This document shows positions 29,152 to 38,699 of a stretch of DNA of 64,000 nt, one piece after another. Both the position numbers and the translations under genes were made by a program. This DNA comes from Pseudomonadota bacterium (GTDB lineage Bacteria; Pseudomonadota; Gammaproteobacteria; UBA1113). The notes beneath the pieces were generated by a model. It was not told where the DNA came from. It did not search any database and saw nothing but the letters and a program-made list of their open reading frames with translations. The stretch is from NCBI GenBank assembly GCA_021778015.1, contig JAJYCX010000005.1, positions 22,842 through 86,841 on the forward strand, given 5' to 3'. The number at the start of each line of letters is the position of its first letter. Positions within the stretch are counted from its first letter, which is position 1.

Positions 29152-29242
29152 TGTCATCCTCGACGAAGTCTGGGTTCCAGTTTCAAATAAAGTTTTTTAC
29201 TGGATCCCCCACTGCGGCCTCGCGGCCTGGTTGAGGATGACA
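29152..29242 (+). repeat. Dispersed palindromic element, copy C
   Basis: Arms TGTCATCCTCGAC (29152-29164) and GTTGAGGATGACA (29230-29242), with the inner pair partly decayed (GGTTCCAG versus CTGGATCC). The AT-rich tail is absent. It sits between the convergent ubiB and the YgjP-like gene. Confidence 0.8.
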
Positions 29243-29269
29243 ACTGCGCGTATCCTGAAATCTTACATC

Positions 29270-29989
29270 TCAATACAACCACGCAGGCAATTCCGACTCT
29301 ATAGTCTTTAACGCCTTATTATGTTCATGACAATGCGGATCTAATGTAGACAGCAAACGCCAAAAAGCACGGCTGTGATTTAAATGTTGAATATGGCTTA
29401 ATTCATGCAGCAGAATATGTTCCGCCAAGGCTTTAGGTAAAAAAAGTATTTTATAATTCAGCTGGATATTTTTACTCGTAGAACAGCTTCCCCATTGCGT
29501 TTTTTGATTGCGCACAGCGGCATTATTAAAAGGCAGTTGGTGACGCAGACTTAGTTCTGTTAACCAGGGAATAAGTTGTTGCACAGCTTTTTTTTTCAAC
29601 CACAAATGCAATAAACGAATGGCGCGCTCGATATTCAAATCTTTATCCATAATCACCAATCTGGAACCCGCAGCGGCAAATAAAGTAGGTTTAGCGCAGT
29701 TTTGCATATGGTCTACTTGCCATGTTTCATCGATAGCAGATAGCAGCAGGGACGTGGGTAAACTCATCGGGTCTTTTTTAGAGGCCTGTTCTAATAGGGC
29801 ACTGTGTTTTAAAATCCAAGCTTTTTTCTCTATTAATAAGGCGTCTATGTCTACAGGTCGCCGCGTATGTTGCGGCAAATGGATGGTTAAGCCTTTTTGC
29901 GGGTGTATGCTGAGGCGCACCTGCTTCGCACGGGTACTTTTTTTCACCGTATACAGGGGAGGCCAGATTGTGACTTGAGATGATTCCAT
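29270..29989 (-). CDS. YgjP-like M48-related metallopeptidase (DUF45)
   Basis: A 239-residue zinc peptidase-like protein. The motif HELSHIQHLNHSRAFW gives the HExxH core with a distal H and an SRAFW segment diagnostic for the YgjP/WLM group. It also has KTQWGSCSTSKNIQLNY before it. The start is uncertain: ATG 29989 or 30004 avoids overlap with the divergent rsmE, while the frame is open to 30064. No ribosome site is clear. No signal peptide is seen, so it is probably cytoplasmic. The substrate is unknown. Confidence 0.8.
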   Translation of the reverse strand: MESSQVTIWPPLYTVKKSTRAKQVRLSIHPQKGLTIHLPQHTRRPVDIDALLIEKKAWILKHSALLEQASKKDPMSLPTSLLLSAIDETWQVDHMQNCAKPTLFAAAGSRLVIMDKDLNIERAIRLLHLWLKKKAVQQLIPWLTELSLRHQLPFNNAAVRNQKTQWGSCSTSKNIQLNYKILFLPKALAEHILLHELSHIQHLNHSRAFWRLLSTLDPHCHEHNKALKTIESELPAWLY

Positions 29990-30040
29990 AATAGTTGTTA
30001 TCATAGCGCATTGTAGCATTAGGGTCAAAGGTTGTTGTCT

Positions 30041-30769
30041 ATGTCGAGTCCACGTTTTTATCAAAATAAACCATTAGCACTGGGAAATTATACTTTAGAT
30101 GAGGCAGCGGCGCATCATATAATGCATGTATTACGGTTAAAAATAGGCAGCGAAATCATAGTCTTTAACGGTAATGGCGATGAATTTAAAGGAATTCTTT
30201 GCGAGATCAATAAAAAATCGGTTGTGGTGACTTTAGAGCAAAGCTATAGTGTATGCAATGAGTCATTTTTAGCTTTGCATCTGGTGCAAGCGGTTTCCAG
30301 AAAAGATCATATGGATTTAACTTTGCAAAAAGCAGTTGAATTAGGCGTTACACAAATAACACCTGTAATAAGTGATTTTTCTAATATAAAACAGAGTCAA
30401 ACGGAATTTAATCATAAAGAAAATCACTGGCAAAAAATCATCGTTAGCGCCAGCCAGCAGTCTGGCCGTAGCATTATAACTCGTTTAAACCCTATTATCT
30501 CTTTCAAAGAAGCACTAAAAAATATTCAGGCGGAACAACGCCTCTTTCTATCGCCACGTGCCGAAGCATCATCTGAAAAGCTATGGGCTATATCATCAAA
30601 ATCAGTAGCGCTATTTGTAGGTTGCGAAGGCGGCTTTAGTGACAATGAAGAGAAAGAGGCAGCAGCAAATGGTCTTACTGCTGTAGCTTTGGGTAAGCGT
30701 ATTTTACGCACGGAAACAGCAGCCATCGCAGCATTAGCTATTCTGCAGTATTGCTTAGGAGATCTTTGA
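30041..30769 (+). CDS. rsmE: 16S rRNA (uracil1498-N3)-methyltransferase RsmE
   Basis: A 242-residue SPOUT methyltransferase methylating U1498 of 16S rRNA. Features in order: SPRFYQNKPL start with PUA-like domain (HHIMHVLRL), the conserved LVQAVSRKDHMDLTLQKAVELGV, the SASQQSGRS segment and the knot with GCEGGFSDNEE and ALGKRILRTETA. The start is the ATG at 30041; a TTG at 30032 lies in frame upstream. Its 3' end overlaps the 3' end of the convergent hflX gene by 32 bases. Confidence 0.95.
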   Translation: MSSPRFYQNKPLALGNYTLDEAAAHHIMHVLRLKIGSEIIVFNGNGDEFKGILCEINKKSVVVTLEQSYSVCNESFLALHLVQAVSRKDHMDLTLQKAVELGVTQITPVISDFSNIKQSQTEFNHKENHWQKIIVSASQQSGRSIITRLNPIISFKEALKNIQAEQRLFLSPRAEASSEKLWAISSKSVALFVGCEGGFSDNEEKEAAANGLTAVALGKRILRTETAAIAALAILQYCLGDL

Positions 30770-31838
30770 GAGCTGCATATAATAAAGGAATGCCTTCACC
30801 ACTGCGACTGGACAGTTGTACTCTAACGGGTTTACCATTTTCATCATAATACGTTTCAGCTGCGACGCCGGGGAATAAATCTAATTTATTATAAACTTCT
30901 AGGATAGGTAAATCGCCTGCGCCCAATTCGTTGATAATGCCTGTAACCGCTTCTTTATGTTCATGACGTTTAGGATCGTGCTGGTCGATTACATGCAATA
31001 ATAAATCAGCTTGTATCGTTTCCTCCAGAGTGGCTTTAAAAGCCTTGACTAAATCAGGGGGTAAATGACGGATAAAGCCTACAGTGTCAATCAGAATAAT
31101 ATTGCCCAGTTCCGGAATATAACAACGTCTAGAGGTAGGATCTAACGTTGCGAAAAGCTGATCGGCAACATAAACGTCGCTACGAGTTAAGCGATTAAAC
31201 AAAGTAGATTTGCCTGCATTGGTATAGCCTATCAAGGCTACACAAGGAGTACGCTGGTTTTGGCGCGCACGTCTATTTTGATTACGTTGCTCAGCCACTT
31301 TGTCTAGACGGTCATTAATGGTAGAAATACGTTTTTTAATTAAACGACGATCCGTTTCTAGCTGTGCTTCACCAGGACCGCGCAAGCCTATGCCGCCTTT
31401 TTGTCGTTCTAAGTGTGTCCAACCGCGGACCAACCGAGTCGATAAATGTTTTAATTGTGCTAATTCAACTTGTAACATGCCTTCAAAAGTTCGTGCTCTT
31501 TGGGCAAATATGTCTAGGATTAATTCGGTTCTATCGATGACTCTACAGCCTAAGGCTTCTTCTAAGTTTCTACTTTGCGCTGGCGATAAATTATGATTGA
31601 CTAAGATCACAGAGACGGGATCGTGATTGATCAATTCTTTTATTTCAGTTAATTTTCCTGTGCCAATGAAATATTTAGCAGTAGGGGTGTTACGCGTGGT
31701 TTGTACCACATGTTGTGGAATTAAACCGCTGGATTGCACCAATAGTTTAAATTCTTCTAAATCTTCAATTTTTTCTGCAGTGTTAAAATTAACGTGAATG
31801 AGTAGGGCGTGATTTTCTGGTTTAGATTCAGTTTTCAA
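30738..31838 (-). CDS. hflX: Ribosome-associated GTPase HflX
   Basis: HflX splits or rescues stalled ribosomes in a GTP-dependent manner. The 366-residue protein is shorter at the C-terminus than the 426-residue E. coli form. It keeps the N-terminal HflX domain (FIGTGKLTEI, VNHNLSPAQSRNLEE), the coiled linker with GGIGLRGPGEAQLETDRR, and the G domain: GYTNAGKST (G1), DTVGFI (G3) and YNKLD (G4). The start codon at 31838 is TTG, preceded by AGAGGT ten bases upstream. It is the second gene after hfq, as in the classical hfq-hflX order; miaA is not upstream here. Confidence 0.95.
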   Translation of the reverse strand: MKTESKPENHALLIHVNFNTAEKIEDLEEFKLLVQSSGLIPQHVVQTTRNTPTAKYFIGTGKLTEIKELINHDPVSVILVNHNLSPAQSRNLEEALGCRVIDRTELILDIFAQRARTFEGMLQVELAQLKHLSTRLVRGWTHLERQKGGIGLRGPGEAQLETDRRLIKKRISTINDRLDKVAEQRNQNRRARQNQRTPCVALIGYTNAGKSTLFNRLTRSDVYVADQLFATLDPTSRRCYIPELGNIILIDTVGFIRHLPPDLVKAFKATLEETIQADLLLHVIDQHDPKRHEHKEAVTGIINELGAGDLPILEVYNKLDLFPGVAAETYYDENGKPVRVQLSSRSGEGIPLLYAALKDLLSNTAE

Positions 31839-31875
31839 AAAAGATATTACCTCTGATTCGCTTTATAATTTAAAA

Positions 31876-31895
31876 GGGCGGTTCGCGAACCGCCC
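31876..31895 (-). terminator. Hairpin between hfq and hflX
   Basis: A 20-base perfect palindrome (GGGCGGTTCG/CGAACCGCCC), followed on the minus strand by TTTTAAATT. This could end part of the hfq transcripts before hflX and so set their ratio. A second 8-bp stem (TAGTTGTA/TACAACTA) lies next to it at 31901-31918. Confidence 0.6.
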
Positions 31896-31915
31896 CTGGT
31901 TAGTTGTAACTACAA

Positions 31916-32182
31916 CTATTCATCCTCTTCTGCCGCAGTAGCCACTTCAGCCGTTGCTGCGGACATCATGCTCAAATTCACCGGACGTGCAGGCACGATG
32001 GTTGAAATGGCGTGTTTATAAACCAATTGACTGATAGAATTTTTTAGCAATACAACAAATTGATCAAAAGCCTCAACTTGTCCTTGTAATTTGATCCCAT
32101 TCACTAAATAGATAGACACAGGCACTCTTTCTTTACGTAATGCATTTAAGAAAGGGTCTTGTAACGATTGCCCTTTTGACAT
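31916..32182 (-). CDS. hfq: RNA chaperone Hfq
   Basis: An 88-residue Sm-like RNA chaperone that pairs small RNAs with mRNAs. Sm1 holds [27 protein letters not shown], Sm2 has [10 protein letters not shown]; residues used in the proximal face (Gln near residue 5, the KHA stretch) are kept. The ATG at 32182 is preceded by AAGGAGA; a further upstream start is not needed. The C-terminal tail is short, alanine/threonine rich and ends with an acidic EEDE. It leads the hfq-hflX operon on the minus strand. Confidence 0.97.
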   Translation of the reverse strand: MSKGQSLQDPFLNALRKERVPVSIYLVNGIKLQGQVEAFDQFVVLLKNSISQLVYKHAISTIVPARPVNLSMMSAATAEVATAAEEDE

Positions 32183-32399
32183 GACATTCTCCTTGTAGTT
32201 TTTCAATAAAAGTTTAGTGTCGCGAAAAGGCAGGTATATTCGCCTAATCCGTGGCCACTACAAATTTCCTATACGGTAAGGGAGGTCCGGACCAGATAGG
32301 CAGAATAGTCTAACACGCAAAGAAAATAAATACCATAGGATAGTAGGGGTAAAAACTGTTAAAAACATAAAAAAAACATATTTTTTTATGGCTCATTTT

Positions 32400-32428
32400 T
32401 TGTATTATCTAGCTAAATATGTCATAAT
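32400..32428 (+). promoter_or_regulatory. Predicted sigma-70 promoter for the lpoA operon
   Basis: TTGTAT (32400-32405), a 17-base spacer and CATAAT (32423-32428), 47 bases before the lpoA start. The rest of the 293-base gap from hfq is AT-rich and carries a GGTCCGGACC palindrome at 32284. Confidence 0.45.
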
Positions 32429-32475
32429 GTGCCGCAGTGGTTAAACGCAAGGAAATTTTTCTGTGAGGCGCAAAA

Positions 32476-34212
32476 GTGTTTAATAAATTACCTATTTTCA
32501 TCCTTTTTTTGGCTTTATTCGGCTGTAGCATTTTGGCTTTTAAACCTGAGCCAGGGGTACCTACAACATATTATCCGCAATCTGTGGCAGATTATCTGCA
32601 AAAAGCGAATACGGCAGAAGATCCCAGCACAGTTGCACATTATCGCATCCAGGCCGCGGGCCGGGCTCTGGTGGATGGAAAGACAGAAGAAGCTAAGAGT
32701 TATTTAGCTTTGACCGACGGAGTCACGCTATCACCCAGACAAAAAGAAGAAAAAGCCATTCTAGAAGCAAAAGTAGCGGCCAATGAAGGCAATGCTCCAG
32801 CAGTGCTCAGTAATTTGGCTATAATCAATCAGCCCATGAAGCTGCCGCCCGAACTAGCCCGTGCTTACTATGAATCAGCAAGCCAAGCGCATCAGAGCCA
32901 AGGGCAAAACGAGGCATATTGTACTGATTTAATGCATTTAAGTATCTTATTGCCCAGCAATCAAGCGATGGGAGTGCGGCAGACAACGTTGCTGTGTTTA
33001 GAAGCTTTGCCTAATGATACGCTGCAGCGTATGGCTGCTCAAAGCAACGATAATGAAGTCCGCGGCTGGGTTGCTGTTGCAGAATTAAATAAAGATACCA
33101 GCCTTAGCGCTCAAAGTTTTCAAGACGGTTATCAACAGTGGTTACAACAATATCCAAATCATCCGGCTAGCATTTTATTTCCCCTGTCTGCCAGTGGTGC
33201 TGCGGCCTCTGCCTCCGGTCCTGCCCGTGCAACTACAACAGCCAATGTAGATTCTTCGCATATCGCTTTATTGCTGCCTACTACAGGCTCTGCAGCCAGT
33301 GCTGGGCAATCAGTACGTGACGGTTTTATGGCCGCTTATTATAGCCACCCTTCGGGCCACAGCGTAAAATTATATGACACCAATGGTGCTGATATTGCTG
33401 CAGTGTACAATAAAGCCATTGATGAAGGCGCTACCATGGTGGTGGGTCCATTAACCAAACCCGAAGTAAGTCGTTTGGCTGATTCAGGTATTCGCATCCC
33501 TACCTTAGTACTCAATAATATCCCTACCCAAGGTACTAAGCGCAACTTCTATCAATTTGCTTTATCGCCTAACGACGAAGCGGAGCAAGTAGCACAACGC
33601 GCTTATGCACAAGGTTTCACTAAAGCTTTAGTCATTGCACCAGCAGATAGCTGGGGACAAGGTGTAGTCAATAGTTTTGCTAAACAATACAATAGCTTGG
33701 GTGGACAAGTGCGCGAATCGGTGGCTTATACCAACAGTACGCCATTAGACAGCGCGATTAAAAATGCCTTGCAAGCGAAATCGCCGAGTGCGAAAAATAA
33801 CGATAAAGCAGCGCCGGATCGTAGACAAGATATAGATGTTATTTTCTTAGTGGCAACGCCCGATAAAGCCCGCGCCATTAAACCGCTGTTAAATTTCTAT
33901 TATGCCAATAATATTCCGGTTTATGCGACCTCCATTATCTATACGGGTGTGAGTGATCCCTTCAAAAACCAAGATCTGAATGGCATACAATTTTCCACTT
34001 TGCCCTGGTATCTCAACAATTCTGCAGCCAAAACGAATGTTACGAGCTTGTATGCCTTTGGCTATGATGCCTATAATATGGCTACCAATTTTAACCAACT
34101 GACAAATGGCTACTCCGGAGTTACCGGTGTATTGTATTTAAGACCTAATCAACAAATATATCGTCAGGGAGTATGGGCGCAATTTAGAGATGGTGAAGCG
34201 AGAGCCCTATGA
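32476..34212 (+). CDS. lpoA: Penicillin-binding protein activator LpoA-like lipoprotein
   Basis: A 578-residue outer-membrane lipoprotein that in Enterobacteria activates PBP1a. The signal ends in a lipobox-like LFGC (Cys about residue 16). The N-terminal half is helical and TPR-like; the C-terminal half (about 260-578) is a periplasmic-binding-protein type I fold (IALLLPTTGSAASAGQSVRDGF, VVGPLTKPEV, DVIFLVATPDKARAIKPLL). The GTG start at 32476 follows a GAGG. Order lpoA-yraN-diaA-dolP matches E. coli exactly, which supports the call despite low expected identity. Confidence 0.9.
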   Translation: MFNKLPIFILFLALFGCSILAFKPEPGVPTTYYPQSVADYLQKANTAEDPSTVAHYRIQAAGRALVDGKTEEAKSYLALTDGVTLSPRQKEEKAILEAKVAANEGNAPAVLSNLAIINQPMKLPPELARAYYESASQAHQSQGQNEAYCTDLMHLSILLPSNQAMGVRQTTLLCLEALPNDTLQRMAAQSNDNEVRGWVAVAELNKDTSLSAQSFQDGYQQWLQQYPNHPASILFPLSASGAAASASGPARATTTANVDSSHIALLLPTTGSAASAGQSVRDGFMAAYYSHPSGHSVKLYDTNGADIAAVYNKAIDEGATMVVGPLTKPEVSRLADSGIRIPTLVLNNIPTQGTKRNFYQFALSPNDEAEQVAQRAYAQGFTKALVIAPADSWGQGVVNSFAKQYNSLGGQVRESVAYTNSTPLDSAIKNALQAKSPSAKNNDKAAPDRRQDIDVIFLVATPDKARAIKPLLNFYYANNIPVYATSIIYTGVSDPFKNQDLNGIQFSTLPWYLNNSAAKTNVTSLYAFGYDAYNMATNFNQLTNGYSGVTGVLYLRPNQQIYRQGVWAQFRDGEARAL

Positions 34213-34589
34213 AGAGTAGTACAGCCCAAACCGTAGGGCAGCAAGCTGAAGACTGGGCTTTGCAGTATTTACAGCAACAAGGCTTAAAGTTAATCGAGCG
34301 TAATTTTTACTGTCAGAGCGGTGAGATCGATTTAATCTTTCGCGATAAGGAAAATTTAGTATTTACTGAGGTGCGTTATAGGCACAAAAGCAGCCATGGT
34401 ACTGGCGTTGAAACAGTGGATGGCGCTAAACAACGAAAGATTCTGCGTAGCGCGGAATATTACTTGTATAGCAAGAAGCTGTGGGATCATCCTTGTCGTT
34501 TTGATGTGATAGGGATCAGTCTGGATACTCAGCAGCAAGTGGAAATAGTCTGGGAAAAAAATGCGTTTGATGGCAATTATTATATATAA
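34209..34589 (+). CDS. yraN: YraN family (UPF0102) nuclease-fold protein
   Basis: A 126-residue protein of the YraN family with a restriction-endonuclease-like core: GQQAEDWALQYLQQQGLKLIERNF, then the acidic catalytic-like SGEIDLIFRD...FTEVRYR. The usual VEVK is changed to TEVR, so lysine is replaced by arginine at the last catalytic-like position. Its biological role is unsettled. It overlaps lpoA by four bases (ATGA) and precedes diaA by 12. Confidence 0.92.
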   Translation: MKSSTAQTVGQQAEDWALQYLQQQGLKLIERNFYCQSGEIDLIFRDKENLVFTEVRYRHKSSHGTGVETVDGAKQRKILRSAEYYLYSKKLWDHPCRFDVIGISLDTQQQVEIVWEKNAFDGNYYI

Positions 34590-35195
<606 letters not shown>

Positions 35196-35196
35196 A

Positions 35197-35766
35197 ATGA
35201 AAAAATATTTAGGTCTTTTATTATTAATGGTTGCTTTATTAGATGGTTGTGTGGTTGCTGTGGTCGCCGGTGTAACCATCGCGGGTGTAGTGGTGTATGA
35301 AGGTCGCGGCCCCAAAACTTTAAGTTCAGACAGTAAGATTTCTTATGATGCAGAACACAAAATTTTTGCGGACAAAGAATTAAATGAGAAAACTCGTATT
35401 ATTGTATCCTCTTTCAATGGCGTGGTATTGTTGGCAGGTGAAGCACCTACTGAAGACATGCGCATTAGGGCCGGTCAATTGGTGCAGAATGTGCCTGGCA
35501 TAAAGCGGATGTACAATGAAATTACGATAGGTACGCCTATTTCCGCTTTAACGCAATCTAGCGATAGCTTCATCACGAGTAAGATTAAAACTCAGCTGCT
35601 AGCCAATAAGAGCTTAAATGGATCGCAGCTCAAAATCGTGACTGAAAATAGCACGGTATTTATGCTAGGCGAAGTCACTCGCGGTCAAGGAAAAACAGCA
35701 GCGGAAATTGCGAGCAAATCCTCTGGAGTGCAAAAGGTAGTGACTTTGTTTGAATATGTAGAGTAG
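35197..35766 (+). CDS. dolP: BON-domain outer-membrane lipoprotein DolP
   Basis: A 189-residue lipoprotein (lipobox LDGC, Cys about residue 18) with two BON domains, about residues 45-110 and 120-189 (FNGVVLLAGEAPTEDMR and NSTVFMLGEVTRGQGKTAAEIA). This is DolP (YraP), which binds anionic phospholipid at division sites and supports BamA. It begins one base after the diaA stop and ends the lpoA operon. Confidence 0.93.
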   Translation: MKKYLGLLLLMVALLDGCVVAVVAGVTIAGVVVYEGRGPKTLSSDSKISYDAEHKIFADKELNEKTRIIVSSFNGVVLLAGEAPTEDMRIRAGQLVQNVPGIKRMYNEITIGTPISALTQSSDSFITSKIKTQLLANKSLNGSQLKIVTENSTVFMLGEVTRGQGKTAAEIASKSSGVQKVVTLFEYVE

Positions 35767-35847
35767 ATTTGTGTCACCCCTTAGGGTCCAAACTGCTCCG
35801 AAGACCGGGGATCCGGTTTATATTAGGTTTTAAAGGTGAATAAGCAT

Positions 35848-36570
35848 ATGAATAGAAAATGGATTTTAGCTGCTATTTTGGCGGGAGGCTTATTGTTCTT
35901 AGTCACTATAGTCCGCGCCGGCGACAAAGCAACTACACCACAAGTAGTGCAATTAGCTTCACCTTACCCTAGCTTGAACCACATTCATTATGTGGTTCAA
36001 AAAGAACAATGGGTAGTTAGTGATTCGGCGCGCGTTATAATTTCAGTTAACGCCAATTTAACCGACGATGCCTTGGATCATTTTCAAGATAAAATGAATA
36101 AAAATCTAGATAGCTTGGCTAAAAATGTTTCTTGGCACGTAACGCAATTTAACCGTAATCAAGACAGTTCTGGCCTAGAACAAGTTTCGGCGCAGGCTGA
36201 AGCGCGCATCGCTAATTCGGCATTAGCTGGCTTGCGTGTTAAAGCCGATAAGTTAAGCTCTCCCGGCATAAAATACAGCGTAGTCGATATTCAATACGGC
36301 CCTAGTGATGCAGATATTCAAAAAGCAAAAGATAGTTTAAGACAAAATGTTTATGCTTCCATTGCAGAAGAGATACGCAGCTTAAATAAAATGTACAAAC
36401 AAGAATTTTTCGTCAATAGTATCGATTTTGATTTAAATTCTAGTATCCTGCCGCCGCCTCAGCCCATGTTGATGCGCGTAGCCAGTGCCGGTGTCAGCAA
36501 TGATAATGTGCCTGTAAACCAAAAATTAGTATTACAAGCCGATGTGGTGTTGGCGGCTAAGGTGCAGTGA
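35848..36570 (+). CDS. SIMPL/DUF541-like periplasmic protein
   Basis: A 240-residue protein with an N-terminal hydrophobic signal or anchor (MNRKWILAAILAGGLLF..., about residues 5-25). The mature part resembles SIMPL (DUF541) proteins in layout: an early DSARVIISVNANLTDDA beta strand, a QVSAQAEARI repeat-like middle and a helix KAKDSLRQNVYASIAEEIRSL. The ATG at 35848 with AGGTGA upstream is preferred to a GTG at 35836. No function is established for the family. It is separated from dolP by 80 bases and appears monocistronic. Confidence 0.65.
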   Translation: MNRKWILAAILAGGLLFLVTIVRAGDKATTPQVVQLASPYPSLNHIHYVVQKEQWVVSDSARVIISVNANLTDDALDHFQDKMNKNLDSLAKNVSWHVTQFNRNQDSSGLEQVSAQAEARIANSALAGLRVKADKLSSPGIKYSVVDIQYGPSDADIQKAKDSLRQNVYASIAEEIRSLNKMYKQEFFVNSIDFDLNSSILPPPQPMLMRVASAGVSNDNVPVNQKLVLQADVVLAAKVQ

Positions 36571-36624
36571 TACCACAATAGGCTTGCCCAAAAACCCACA
36601 GGGTGAAATATTAGGTATAAGGAT

Positions 36625-37377
36625 ATGCCCATGATTGCGCAAAACATCTTAGAATCTAGATTTTTTATATCGGTTCTGTTAGGCGGTTTTGTAACGCTGA
36701 TCTGCAATATACTATTTTATATTTACCAATCTAAAAGACAGCAATTAAATTCTATACATGCCGCAAGTACGGTGATAGGATTTTTTATGGCGTTGCAGAT
36801 ATCCGAGCTAAGCTTATTAGAAAAAGCCATTACGGAAAGGCTTAACAATATTAAAGCACTTAGAGCCGGCGAGCGAGTGGATATAACACACATTACCAGT
36901 GATTTTGCTTGCTCTACTAAAATCAGCATCAATATGGAAGAAGTCGCTGCAAAAATATTAGCAGCTTATGGCAGAAAAGAACGAAAAAGATCTAACGGAG
37001 AAAAGGATATCACCAAAATATTGCAATGTATTTTCAACAGCGATAGAAACTATTTCAAAATCCTAAGAGGCCTAGATAGGTTCAATAGTATAAAAAGACT
37101 GGCGCAGGAAGATTTGAAAAAAGGAATCATAGCAGACGAGCATGCATTGTTAGATATTCTAATCAATTTTTTAGAACAAGATGTCAGTGGGTATAGAGTG
37201 CAAATTACAGAAGCGCTATTACCTTATCAAAAAGCAACCTTTAAACACTTCAAAGAAGAAATACAAAAGCAGTTTAAGTTACAGGTGAATGTTTCTGTGT
37301 CTGAGCCACTAGCAACGAATAGTGATGCATTGAAGAAAATGGATATGGCTATGCCCGTTATAGAATTACCGATTTAA
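36625..37377 (+). CDS. Hypothetical protein with single N-terminal membrane helix
   Basis: A 250-residue protein I do not recognise. Residues 12-35 form one membrane helix, followed by a charged QSKRQQ stretch and a largely helical soluble domain with many lysines and arginines (GRKERKRSNGEKD). An AAGGAT site precedes the ATG at 36625. The 3' end overlaps the convergent ATPase gene by 12 bases. A membrane-anchored cytoplasmic domain is likely; nothing indicates an enzyme. Confidence 0.6.
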   Translation: MPMIAQNILESRFFISVLLGGFVTLICNILFYIYQSKRQQLNSIHAASTVIGFFMALQISELSLLEKAITERLNNIKALRAGERVDITHITSDFACSTKISINMEEVAAKILAAYGRKERKRSNGEKDITKILQCIFNSDRNYFKILRGLDRFNSIKRLAQEDLKKGIIADEHALLDILINFLEQDVSGYRVQITEALLPYQKATFKHFKEEIQKQFKLQVNVSVSEPLATNSDALKKMDMAMPVIELPI

Positions 37378-38424
37378 ATACAATGCCAATAACGGATCAG
37401 CAATAACATATTTCGCTTTTTCTATTTTTGTGATAAAACCGCCACTTTCCAAATTCTTTAATGCAGTATAAGCTGCTTGTCTACTGATGTTTAGACCACT
37501 ATAAGGATCCAATCCCATAGAAAGATTAACCATGACATCCAATGCATGACTTTTTTCTTTAATTTTTTGTAGCTGCAATTCTAGATAGCCGTTTTCCTGA
37601 TGAATGAGTACGTTATTTATATAGTCTAAGAAGGTGTCTATGGATTTTGCATGTCGAGGTTCTATGATAAGATCTTTAATAATTCTAGAGGTATAATACG
37701 GATGGCAATTAAACTTATGCAGAATTATCTCTATAATTTCATAAGGCAGATTCATCTCGGTCAAATAAAGCAAAACTTCCTCACGGTCTAAATCTTTTAA
37801 AAGGATTAGACTGCCGAAGCGATAAAAAGCCCCTGACTTCTCAACGAATACTTTCGTCATCAATGTTTCTTGGCTGCCAGCGAATAGATAATTAACCTTT
37901 TTTTGTAATTGAATGACGGAGCGAAACACCTTGATGACGCGCTCTCCTAAATAAAACAATTCGCCAAACTCGTCAAAAAATACTATAACCTTTTTATTGT
38001 ATTTGAGCGCTATTTTTTCAGGAAGTGCTAACGCTTGCTCCAACAATAGCCATTCATCGTTCTTGTCACGAATAAGCTGCAAAAGCGGTTCAATTTCCAG
38101 ATCGCCATATTTAACTTTGAGCTTGAAGGAAAACTCAATCTGCTTTAAAAGGAACTTTAGTCGCCCTATAAATCCTAGTGCGTTTAAACAATTTTCTACA
38201 ATGCCTTCTGCAACGCTTTGTATGCTGCCGGAATAGCGCATAATGTCAATGTGGATGGTTAAACAATCTGGATCCTGGGCGATATCTTCCAGTATCTTTT
38301 GTGCTAAGGTGGTTTTGCCAAAGCGCCTGGGGGCAATAAGAACGTAGTCTTTGCCATTTCTCAAGCCGTGGGTCAGGCTACTTAAATATTCTTTTCTATC
38401 AATGAATAGCTCTTTAACCATCAT
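37366..38424 (-). CDS. Archaeal-type AAA/STAND-like ATPase with winged-helix end
   Basis: A 352-residue P-loop ATPase. Walker A is APRRFGKTT (about residues 32-40), Walker B is VIVFFDEFGEL, followed by a sensor-like FAGSQETLM; RFGSLILLKDL resembles the typical end of the core. The C-terminal 90 residues look like a winged helix (SRQAAYTALKNLESGGFI). This is the ATPase_2/AAA_14 style of standalone ATPases, often of unknown function and common in mobile or defence settings. There is no fused nuclease. Start ATG 38424 or 38421. Confidence 0.75.
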   Translation of the reverse strand: MMVKELFIDRKEYLSSLTHGLRNGKDYVLIAPRRFGKTTLAQKILEDIAQDPDCLTIHIDIMRYSGSIQSVAEGIVENCLNALGFIGRLKFLLKQIEFSFKLKVKYGDLEIEPLLQLIRDKNDEWLLLEQALALPEKIALKYNKKVIVFFDEFGELFYLGERVIKVFRSVIQLQKKVNYLFAGSQETLMTKVFVEKSGAFYRFGSLILLKDLDREEVLLYLTEMNLPYEIIEIILHKFNCHPYYTSRIIKDLIIEPRHAKSIDTFLDYINNVLIHQENGYLELQLQKIKEKSHALDVMVNLSMGLDPYSGLNISRQAAYTALKNLESGGFITKIEKAKYVIADPLLALYLNR

Positions 38425-38589
38425 TTCACCGCTGTATCATAAAATATATGATAAGTGTATATCAAAATCATTTACCTGTCAATGAAATTTGATTACAACT
38501 GTATGTTAAGATTGGATACAGGCAAGAATAGTTAAACTGTCTTATAAATCTGTAACTATATGATTTTACTGATGTTTCTATTTTTTTGC

Positions 38590-38640
38590 TAGATATCTGG
38601 GTTATCCTACGGCCTGGCGGCCTTGCCGAGAATGACACCG
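38590..38640. repeat. Degenerate fragment of the dispersed palindromic element
   Basis: GGTTATCCTACGGCCTGGCGGCC...GAGAATGACA matches only loosely the right half of copies A and E. It lies in the 275-base gap between the divergently transcribed ATPase leader and the 3' end of the permease gene. Otherwise the gap is AT-rich without a clear gene. Confidence 0.45.
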
Positions 38641-38699
38641 TTCAGTGTGCCTTCTCTACGATTACGAGGCTACAAACGCCAGTATTGGACACAGCAATT

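Noticed and set aside
35770-35830. A further copy of the dispersed element after dolP
   Set aside because: Only GTCACCCC and GGGGATCC resemble the arms; pairing and spacing do not fit.
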